Positions 1 through 4,285 of a DNA stretch of 5,636 nucleotides are shown here, one piece after another. Each line of letters starts with the position of its first letter. Within the stretch, counting starts at the first letter, position 1. The notes beneath the pieces were generated by a model, which saw nothing but the letters and a program-made list of their open reading frames with translations, had not been told where the DNA came from and searched no databases. Source of the stretch: Streptosporangiaceae bacterium. GTDB taxonomy: Bacteria > Actinomycetota > Actinomycetes > Streptosporangiales > Streptosporangiaceae. Location: positions 1-5,636 of the forward strand of contig JASHTT010000533.1 in assembly GCA_030040415.1 (NCBI GenBank). The letters run 5' to 3'. The position numbers were made by a program, and so were the translations under genes.

Positions 1-17
1 CGCACCATGCCGGGCTC

Positions 18-32
18 CGGGGGCAACCCCCG
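18..32. terminator. Small GC hairpin, possible terminator
   Basis: CGGGGG (18-23) pairs perfectly with CCCCCG (27-32) around a CAA triloop. No T-tract follows on either strand. It lies three bases before a much longer hairpin, so the pair could end transcription of a gene left of the window. U-less GC hairpins are plausible terminators in G+C-rich actinobacteria. The structure is visible in the sequence, but the terminator role is inference. Confidence 0.3.
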
Positions 33-35
33 AGT

Positions 36-78
36 GTCCGGCCGGGGCGGTGCTTCCCCACACCGCGCCCGGCCGGAT
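36..78. repeat. Long, nearly perfect GC inverted repeat (stem-loop)
   Basis: Bases 37-52 pair with 61-77 as 16 Watson-Crick pairs with a single bulged G at 67; G36-T78 can add a wobble pair. The loop is the 8-base CTTCCCCA (53-60). The stem is far longer than expected by chance, even in GC-rich DNA. It could be a factor-independent terminator of an off-window gene, a structured small RNA or the remnant of a small mobile repeat. There is no T-run after either arm. Function is not established. Confidence 0.5.
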
Positions 79-119
79 CGCAACCGAGGGGGCCCGGCTG
101 CAAACTCGCACAGCATCAT

Positions 120-135
120 TCGAACACACATTCGT
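120..135. promoter_or_regulatory. LexA/SOS-box-like sequence
   Basis: TCGAAC-ACAC-ATTCGT matches the actinobacterial LexA consensus TCGAAC-N4-GTTCGA at 10 of 12 specified positions; the mismatches are A130 and T135. It lies about 370 bp before the acetyltransferase start, too far for simple control of that promoter, and could serve a leftward transcript. A second TTCGAA palindrome occurs at 163-168. One arm is imperfect, so a chance match remains quite possible. Confidence 0.25.
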
Positions 136-182
136 TGGGCTGTCCAACCCTTTGCATCTGCGTTCGAAGCTATACCGGGGGT

Positions 183-199
183 CTGACACTCAATGTCAG
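183..199. promoter_or_regulatory. Perfect dyad CTGACA-N5-TGTCAG, operator candidate
   Basis: CTGACA (183-188) and TGTCAG (194-199) are perfect inverted copies separated by CTCAA. Size and spacing resemble operators bound by dimeric helix-turn-helix repressors such as TetR-family proteins. Read on the minus strand, CTGACA (199-194) is also a good -35 match and lies 19 bp before TATAGC (174-169), so the dyad could overlap a weak leftward promoter. No gene for a cognate regulator is visible. Confidence 0.3.
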
Positions 200-241
200 C
201 GCTCGAGTCGCGGCCGCCGACCGGGCCGAGCGCAAAGCCGC

Positions 242-269
242 TGCCGGTGGCTCCCCCAAGGAGCCGGCA
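242..269. repeat. Stem-loop in the upstream non-coding region
   Basis: TGCCGG (242-247) pairs with CCGGCA (264-269), and CTCC (251-254) pairs with GGAG (260-263), leaving a CCCAA loop and a three-base bulge (248-250). An alternative fold pairs GGCTCC (249-254) with GGAGCC (260-265). It sits just before the tandem repeat array. No T-tract follows. Role unknown; it could be structural RNA or a weak terminator. Confidence 0.3.
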
Positions 270-297
270 ACGCGCACAGAGCCGGGCGCCTCTGCGG

Positions 298-467
298 GCG
301 TCACCGCGGAGAGCGCACGGCTGGCGTCACGGCGAAGGGCGCACGGCTGGCGTCACGGCAAAGTGCGTACGGCGGGCGATACGGCGAAGGGCGTTACGGC
401 GCATTGGCGTTACGGCGAAGGGCGTCACGGCGCCCTGGCCTTAGGGCGATCGGCGTTACGGAGAACG
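298..467. repeat. Degenerate tandem repeat array, unit GCGTYACGGCGAAGGGC
   Basis: Three 26-bp units begin at 298, 324 and 350: a 17-base core (GCGTCACGGCGAAGGGC in the second copy) followed by a 9-base linker (GCACGGCTG in the first two). They pass into two 31-bp units (376-406 and 407-437), each a core plus a GTYACGGCGC half-copy; the last recognisable copy is GCGTTACGGAGAACG (453-467). The heptamer CGTYACG, a CGT-N-ACG dyad, occurs exactly at 325, 351, 392, 408, 423 and 454, with degenerate forms at 299 and 377. Unit lengths of 26 and 31 are not multiples of three and the frame shifts from unit to unit, so the open frames crossing it are not credible proteins. It lacks the constant repeats and unique spacers of a CRISPR array. 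It could be an intergenic repeat family or an array of protein-binding sites. Confidence 0.75.
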
Positions 468-492
468 TCCCGGCCACCGTGCCATCCCGAAC

Positions 493-498
493 TACGCT
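493..498 (+). promoter_or_regulatory. -10 element TACGCT for a leaderless acetyltransferase mRNA
   Basis: TACGCT fits the actinobacterial TANNNT -10 pattern and lies six bases before the ATG at 505, so transcription would start at or next to the A of the start codon. No Shine-Dalgarno sequence precedes the ATG, which agrees with a leaderless message. No convincing -35 is visible. Confidence 0.45.
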
Positions 499-504
499 GA
501 GCCG

Positions 505-1080
505 ATGCAGACAACAGCGACCGTCGCCGAGCTCACCAACCGCGACTTCCGCGCTGCACTCGACTCGCTGCTCGGCATCTATGCCGCGGCGATGGGCGCA
601 GAGCCAGAGGAACTAGCGGCCCGACGGTCGATCATGGAGCGGCACGCCGCGAACCCGGGGTTCCGCGCGATCGCGGCCACCGACACGCAGCAGCGCATCG
701 TCGGGTTCTGTTACGGCTTCCACGGGAGCCCCGGCCAGTGGTGGCACGACGTCGTCTGGTCGGCGGTCGCTGACCGCGGCGGTCCGTCCGCCACCGCTGC
801 CTGGCTGTCGGACACCATGGAGATCGCGGAGGTGCACGTGCACCCCGACCACCAGGCCCGGGGTATCGGGCGGCGGATGATGCTGCTGCTGACCGCAGGC
901 CGCCCCGAGCATACGGCGGTCCTGTCCACCAGGGACTCCCGGTCTCCCGCCCGCCACCTGTACCGGACACTCGGCTTCGTGGATCTGCTGACCGCGTTCC
1001 GGTTCCCGGGCGGCGGTCCCCTCTACGCGGTGATGGGCGCTCCGCTGCCGCTTCCGCCCGACGCCAAGCCGAGCACCTGA
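505..1080 (+). CDS. GNAT-family N-acetyltransferase
   Basis: A 191-residue protein of the GCN5-related acetyltransferase fold, whose members transfer an acetyl group from acetyl-CoA to an amine on a protein or small molecule. Visible are the central strand and acetyl-CoA loop VHVHPDHQARGIGRRMM (110-126) with Q117-x-x-G120-x-G122, and the late helix ARHLYRTLGF (149-158), whose tyrosine is the usual general acid position. The N-terminal half (about 20-105) would shape the acceptor site and gives no substrate clue. The ATG at 505 is favoured because a TANNNT element lies six bases upstream. The gene runs convergently into metF with a 58-bp overlap, and its last residues (LPLPPDAKPST) form a proline-rich tail beyond the fold. 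It is probably a cytoplasmic enzyme. The family is secure; the substrate is unknown. Confidence 0.88.
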   Translation: MQTTATVAELTNRDFRAALDSLLGIYAAAMGAEPEELAARRSIMERHAANPGFRAIAATDTQQRIVGFCYGFHGSPGQWWHDVVWSAVADRGGPSATAAWLSDTMEIAEVHVHPDHQARGIGRRMMLLLTAGRPEHTAVLSTRDSRSPARHLYRTLGFVDLLTAFRFPGGGPLYAVMGAPLPLPPDAKPST

Positions 1081-1946
1081 TAGATCTCCCTGGTGGCCCG
1101 CGACCCGTTCAGCGTGTAGAAGTGCAGGCCGGGAACGCCCTCGGCGAGCAGCCTCTCGCACATGGCCGCGGCGTACTCAACCCCGATCTTGCGCACCGCG
1201 GTCTTGTCGTCCGCGTGCTCGTGCAGCTCGTCCGCTAGAGCCGCAGGGAACCGGGCGCCGGACAGCAGCACCGCCCGGTCGATCATGGGCACGCTGATGA
1301 TCGGCATGATTCCCGCGATGATCGGCACCTCACAGCCGCGGGCGGCCACGTCGTCCCGCAGCCGAAGGTAGTCATCGGGATAGAAGAACATCTGCGTGAT
1401 CGCGAAGTCGGCGCCCGCCCGGCACTTCCGGACGAAGAACTCGACGTCCGACTCCCGGCTTAGCGACCTCGGGTGGCCCTCGGGGAACGCGGCCACGCCG
1501 ACGCAGAAGTCGCCGGCCGACCGCACGAGCCTGACCAGCTCTTCGGCATAGCGCAGGCCATCCGGATGCGGCCGCCAGTCTGCGGTCGGGTCACCGGGCG
1601 GATCGCCCCGCAGGGCGAGCACGTTGCGCACGCCGACGGCCGCATAGGAGCCGATGACGTGCCGCAACTCTGCCACCGAGTGGTCCACCGCGGCCAGGTG
1701 CCCGACCGGCGTCAGCGTCGTCTCCGCCGCGATCCTGCCCGTGATCCGCACCGTGCGGTCGCGGGTGGACCCGCCAGCGCCGTACGTCACCGAAACGAAC
1801 GTCGGCCGCAACGGCTCGAGCTGGCGGACTGCGAGCCACAGCCGCTGCTCTTCCGCCTCCGTCTTCGGCGGCATGAACTCGAAGGAGAAAGACTGGCGGC
1901 CAGCCGCCAGGAGATCGCGGATGGCCGTCGCGGCTCGAGACACCAT
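1023..1946 (-). CDS. metF: 5,10-methylenetetrahydrofolate reductase (MetF)
   Basis: This FAD enzyme reduces 5,10-methylene-tetrahydrofolate to 5-methyl-tetrahydrofolate, the methyl donor for methionine synthesis. At 307 residues it has normal length for the bacterial single-domain TIM-barrel form. Visible motifs are SFEFMPPKT (21-29, E23 matching catalytic Glu28 of E. coli), TYGAGG (54-59), LALRGD (110-115, D115 matching the Asp that tunes FAD), VAAFPEGHP (151-159), ITQMFF (183-188, with the substrate-binding Gln), GIMPI (212-216) and HFYTLN (275-280). After the barrel ends near VLGL, a 13-residue Gly/Ser/Ala-rich tail (295-307) covers most of the antisense overlap with the acetyltransferase. 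The ATG at 1946 follows a TACCCT -10 at a seven-base gap, suggesting a leaderless mRNA. It diverges from the polyprenyl synthase gene. Some actinobacterial relatives (Rv2172c type) are annotated only as MetF-like, but this copy keeps the catalytic residues. Confidence 0.95.
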   Translation of the reverse strand: MVSRAATAIRDLLAAGRQSFSFEFMPPKTEAEEQRLWLAVRQLEPLRPTFVSVTYGAGGSTRDRTVRITGRIAAETTLTPVGHLAAVDHSVAELRHVIGSYAAVGVRNVLALRGDPPGDPTADWRPHPDGLRYAEELVRLVRSAGDFCVGVAAFPEGHPRSLSRESDVEFFVRKCRAGADFAITQMFFYPDDYLRLRDDVAARGCEVPIIAGIMPIISVPMIDRAVLLSGARFPAALADELHEHADDKTAVRKIGVEYAAAMCERLLAEGVPGLHFYTLNGSRATREIYQVLGLASGGSGSGAPITA

Positions 1947-1953
1947 GATCCCC

Positions 1954-1959
1954 AGGGTA
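1954..1959 (-). promoter_or_regulatory. -10 element TACCCT for metF
   Basis: On the minus strand TACCCT (1959-1954) fits TANNNT and is followed by GGGGATC and then the metF ATG, a seven-base gap that places the transcription start at or next to the start codon. The GGGG is too close to the ATG to be a normal ribosome binding site. No good -35 is seen. Confidence 0.4.
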
Positions 1960-2000
1960 ACGGCAGGTGGCCTGTTCAGCAGAGTCCCTTGGGACGAACG

Positions 2001-2047
2001 ACTAGCCGGACTGCCGTCGCGCTGGCCGGCCCGGCCAGGGCTAGTCT
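2001..2047 (+). promoter_or_regulatory. idsA promoter with nested inverted repeats
   Basis: The -10 candidate TAGTCT (2042-2047) lies six bases before the ATG at 2054 and predicts a leaderless message; there is no Shine-Dalgarno sequence. Just upstream, CTGGCCGG (2022-2029) and CCGGCCAG (2031-2038) form a perfect 8+8 dyad around one C, covering about -32 to -16, where sigma factor would contact the -35 and spacer. An outer pair, ACTAGCC (2001-2007) and GGCTAGT (2039-2045), encloses it and overlaps the -10. The arrangement suggests an operator; no regulator can be named. Confidence 0.45.
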
Positions 2048-2053
2048 CCCAGC

Positions 2054-3121
2054 ATGGCCACCGACGCGGCCGCTCTCAGCCGGATCCGCCAGGGCGTGAG
2101 CAGCGCGCTCGAGGAGTTCGTCGGCCGGCAGCACGACGTGCTCGCCGCCATCGGCGACGACATGCTCCCGTGGCTGCGCACCGTCAGCGAGCTGCTGAGC
2201 GGCGGGAAGCGGCTGCGGCCCGCCTTCTGCTACTGGGGCTGGCGGGCAGCAGGCGGCGTCGACTGCGCCGAGATCCTGACTGCCGCCGCCGCACTGGAGC
2301 TCCTGCACGCCAGCGCCCTGGTGCACGACGACCTGATGGACGCCAGCGACACCCGGCGCGGCCACCCAGCGGTGCACAGGCAGTTCGCCTCCTGGCACGC
2401 GGTCACCGGCTATGGCGGCAGCGCAGACCAGTTCGGCGCCGCTGCGGCCATCCTCATCGGGGACGTGATGCTGGCCTGGACGGACGAGATGTACCACCGG
2501 AGCGGGCTGCCATCGGGAGCGCTGCGCCGCGGCCAGCCCGTTTTGGACTCGATGCGCACCGAGGTCATCAGCGGCCAGTACCTCGACCTGGTCAACCAGG
2601 CGGCTGGGCATGACTCGGTGGCCAGCGCGATGCGGGTCGTGACTTACAAGACCGCGAAGTACACGATCGAGCGGCCGCTGCACCTCGGCGCCGCGATGGC
2701 GGGCTCGCCGTCGGCTACCAGGCGGGCGTTCACCGGCTACGGCATCCCGCTCGGCATCGCGTTCCAGTTGCGCGACGACGTCCTGGGCGTGTTCGGCGAC
2801 CCCGCGCAGACCGGCAAGCCGGTGAGCGGCGACGTGCGGGAGGGCAAGCGGACAGTGCTCATGGCCCTCGCCCGGGAACGGGCCGGGGCCGCGGAGGCCC
2901 GTCTGCTCGACAATGCCCTCGGCGACCGCTCCCTCACCGAGTCGGCTGCCGCCCAGGTACGGGCTGTGATCGCCGGCTCCGGCGCTCTCGCCGAGTGCGA
3001 AGCCCTGATCGCCGCGAACGCGAAGGAAGCGGTCGCGGCCTTGGACGGTGCCCCGATCACCCACGAGGCCAGGTCCGCCCTCGTGGAACTCGCAGTCGTG
3101 GCGACCGACCGCCAGGGCTGA
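2054..3121 (+). CDS. idsA: Polyprenyl (probably geranylgeranyl-type) diphosphate synthase
   Basis: A trans-isoprenyl diphosphate synthase that adds isopentenyl diphosphate to an allylic diphosphate, giving linear prenyl diphosphates for quinones, lipid carriers or terpenoids. It is 355 residues, normal for the actinobacterial IdsA group. Visible are GGKRLRP (50-56, IPP binding), the first Asp-rich motif HDDLMD (91-96) with D92, D93 and D96, followed by RR (101-102), then YKT (198-200) and the second motif FQLRDDVLGVFGD (237-249). That motif is DDxxG rather than DDxxD, which is usual in this subgroup, and K257 and R266-T267 follow. The residues four and five places before the first motif are small (A88 and S87), not aromatic as in short-chain farnesyl synthases, so C20 or longer product is inferred. 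It is an all-helical soluble enzyme. It is divergent from metF and convergent with thiE. Exact chain length cannot be read, and the symbol is given by family. Confidence 0.9.
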   Translation: MATDAAALSRIRQGVSSALEEFVGRQHDVLAAIGDDMLPWLRTVSELLSGGKRLRPAFCYWGWRAAGGVDCAEILTAAAALELLHASALVHDDLMDASDTRRGHPAVHRQFASWHAVTGYGGSADQFGAAAAILIGDVMLAWTDEMYHRSGLPSGALRRGQPVLDSMRTEVISGQYLDLVNQAAGHDSVASAMRVVTYKTAKYTIERPLHLGAAMAGSPSATRRAFTGYGIPLGIAFQLRDDVLGVFGDPAQTGKPVSGDVREGKRTVLMALARERAGAAEARLLDNALGDRSLTESAAAQVRAVIAGSGALAECEALIAANAKEAVAALDGAPITHEARSALVELAVVATDRQG

Positions 3122-3196
3122 GCACCCGCGTGCGGGGTTAGCTGGCCGCCAGGCGCATCGTCACGGCATAAGGGAACGGGCTAGTGCGGGCGGCTG
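3122..3196. terminator. Convergent idsA/thiE gap with short GC hairpins
   Basis: Both flanking genes end here, so bidirectional termination is expected. CCCG (3125-3128) can pair with CGGG (3133-3136) across a CGTG loop directly after the idsA stop, and CTGG-CCG-CCAG (3142-3152) is a second small stem. Neither is followed by a T-run, so terminator activity is only a weak inference. The gap also holds a repeat-like segment listed separately. Confidence 0.25.
3159..3174 (+). repeat. Possible single copy of the 298-467 repeat unit
   Basis: CGTCACGGCATAAGGG matches the array core CGTCACGGCGAAGGG except that AT replaces one G. It includes the CGTYACG heptamer and lies in the only other convergent non-coding gap of the window. 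Given the high G+C, chance similarity is possible, but a nine-base exact match followed by AAGGG in the correct place is suggestive. Confidence 0.4.
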
Positions 3197-3847
3197 TCAC
3201 CGCAACCGCGCGGCCAGCCGGGCGGCGGCAGATCCGGGATCAGCGGCCTCCGTGATCGCGCGGACGACCACGATCCGGGTGGCGCCCGCCGCCAGCACCT
3301 GGGCGAGGTTGCCCTCGTCGATGCCGCCGATGGCGAACCAGGGCCGTCGCGACGGGAGGCTGGCCGCGAAGGAAACCAGGCCGAGGCCCGGCGCCGGCCT
3401 GCCAGGCTTAGTCGGCGTCGGCCACACCGGCCCCGCGCAGAAGTAGTCGGCGGCCGGCTCGCGGCTGGCCGCCAGCGACTGCTCGGGCGAGTGCGAGGAC
3501 AGCCCGATCAGCGGCCCTGACCCGACCAGCTCCCTGGCGACCTGAACTGGCAGGTCGTCCTGGCCGAGGTGAAGCACGTCCGCGCCTGCCGCGTAGGCCA
3601 CATCGGCCCTGTCGTTGACCGCGAGCAGCTTGCCGTGAGCGGCGCACGCCTGCCTGAACATCTCCAGGTAGCGCAGCTCCTGGCCAGCTTCCAGGCCCTT
3701 CTGCCGCAGCTGGACTATGTCCACGCCCGAGCTGAGTACCTGGTCCAAGAACCCCGGCAGGTCGCCCTGCCGTTCCCGTGCGTCGGTGCACAGGTAGAGG
3801 CGGGCACCGTCAAGCCTGGCGCGCAGCTCCCCGTGGTCAGAAGGCAA
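3197..3847 (-). CDS. thiE: Thiamine-phosphate synthase (ThiE)
   Basis: It condenses hydroxymethylpyrimidine diphosphate with the thiazole phosphate to make thiamine monophosphate, releasing pyrophosphate. At 216 residues it is a complete TIM-barrel enzyme. Visible are YLCTD (18-22), VQLRQK (45-50, diphosphate binding), VNDRADVA (77-84), DVLHLGQDDLP (90-100, with D97/D98 in the Mg region), GLSSHS (115-120), the TxTK loop in GPVWPTPTKPG (139-149), and AIGGI (172-176). VVVRAI (193-198) has Arg where many family members have Ser. The start is a TTG at 3847: an in-frame stop lies seven codons upstream (3868-3866), and no ATG or GTG occurs before the conserved first strand. The TTG overlaps the stop of the preceding regulator gene by 11 bases, implying translational coupling. 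It is the last gene of a probable three-gene minus-strand operon, with no TPP riboswitch on this transcript within the window. Confidence 0.95.
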   Translation of the reverse strand: MPSDHGELRARLDGARLYLCTDARERQGDLPGFLDQVLSSGVDIVQLRQKGLEAGQELRYLEMFRQACAAHGKLLAVNDRADVAYAAGADVLHLGQDDLPVQVARELVGSGPLIGLSSHSPEQSLAASREPAADYFCAGPVWPTPTKPGRPAPGLGLVSFAASLPSRRPWFAIGGIDEGNLAQVLAAGATRIVVVRAITEAADPGSAAARLAARLR

Positions 3848-4199
3848 GCGCTTGCGCCCGCCTGTTTACCTCGGTGCGGCGATGCTCGGCCAGGGCCTGC
3901 ACGGGCGTGCCAGGCAGCGAGTCGTCGGAGGTGAACAGCCAGTTCAGCGCGTCACGCTCGGTGAAGCCGCAGTCGAAGAGCAGGGTCAGCGTGCCGCCGA
4001 GACCGTGCAGGACCTGGTCGCCGTCAAGGAAGGCGGCCGGGACGGCGAATTCGCCGGTCGGCCGCTGCACGGCGAGGAGCTTGCGATCTCGGAGCAATTG
4101 CTTGACGCGGCTGACCTGCAAGCCGAGCCGGCCGGCGACATCAGGAACACTCAGCCAATCACCGACGATTGCGTCGGTCGGGGGGTCGATCTGTACCAC
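3837..4199 (-). CDS. Rv2175c-type small DNA-binding protein
   Basis: A small cytoplasmic protein of the Rv2175c family. The M. tuberculosis member binds DNA and is phosphorylated by the kinase PknL, whose gene is adjacent there. From the GTG at 4199 it is 120 residues. A helix-turn-helix segment WLSVPDVAGRLGLQVSRVKQ (15-34) is followed by a short wing (LLAVQRPTGEFAVP, 41-54) and the family C-terminal half with TLTLLFDCGF (70-79), WLFT (87-90), LPGTPVQAL (95-103) and the RRAQALAF ending (113-120). The GTG is preferred over the longer ATG at 4262 because homologues, as I remember them, begin just before the IDxxxDAxV-WL stretch, GGGAAG (4213-4208) lies eight bases upstream, and the 21 extra codons include AGA, TTT, TTG and GGT, unlike the rest. 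It overlaps the thiE TTG start by 11 bases. No kinase gene is in the window, and the target sites are unknown. Confidence 0.85.
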   Translation of the reverse strand: MVQIDPPTDAIVGDWLSVPDVAGRLGLQVSRVKQLLRDRKLLAVQRPTGEFAVPAAFLDGDQVLHGLGGTLTLLFDCGFTERDALNWLFTSDDSLPGTPVQALAEHRRTEVNRRAQALAF

Positions 4200-4225
4200 G
4201 TCAGGAGCTTCCCACATCAAGGTGT

Positions 4226-4263
4226 CGGCAAAACCTGCCGCATGCCATCTCATTTCCGGCATG
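4226..4263 (-). promoter_or_regulatory. Dyads upstream of the Rv2175c-like gene
   Basis: CGGCA (4226-4230) and TGCCG (4236-4240) form one inverted repeat with a five-base loop, and CATGCC (4241-4246) and GGCATG (4258-4263) form a second with an 11-base centre, directly abutting. The stretch 4200-4290 is richer in A+T than its surroundings. If translation starts at 4199, this is a true 86-bp intergenic region, and the dyads could be an operator (possibly autoregulatory), an attenuating hairpin or a weak terminator of the upstream oxidoreductase gene. Confidence 0.3.
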
Positions 4264-4285
4264 ACAACGAAACATGGAAGCGAAA

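Noticed and set aside
1..119. Minus-strand frame starting ATGATG at 119 and open to the left edge
   Set aside because: About 39 codons of Arg/Pro/Gly-rich sequence running through both strong hairpins, with no ribosome binding site or recognisable motif. Too little to call, though a leftward gene beyond the edge is not excluded.
210..217. GCGGCCGC palindrome
   Set aside because: An eight-base GC palindrome is expected by chance in DNA of this composition.
298..467. CRISPR array
   Set aside because: Repeats are degenerate and almost contiguous, with linkers themselves repeated; no unique spacers and no cas genes in the window.
50..616. Plus-strand open frames of 188, 121 and 83 codons crossing the repeat array
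   Set aside because: Arg/Ala/Gly-rich translations without known motifs; frames change at each non-triplet repeat unit, no ribosome sites, and the first runs into the acetyltransferase in another frame.
1976..3064. 362-codon minus-strand frame antisense to the polyprenyl synthase
   Set aside because: Long frames opposite GC-rich genes arise from third-position G+C bias; the translation has no domain and the plus strand encodes a complete, motif-bearing enzyme.
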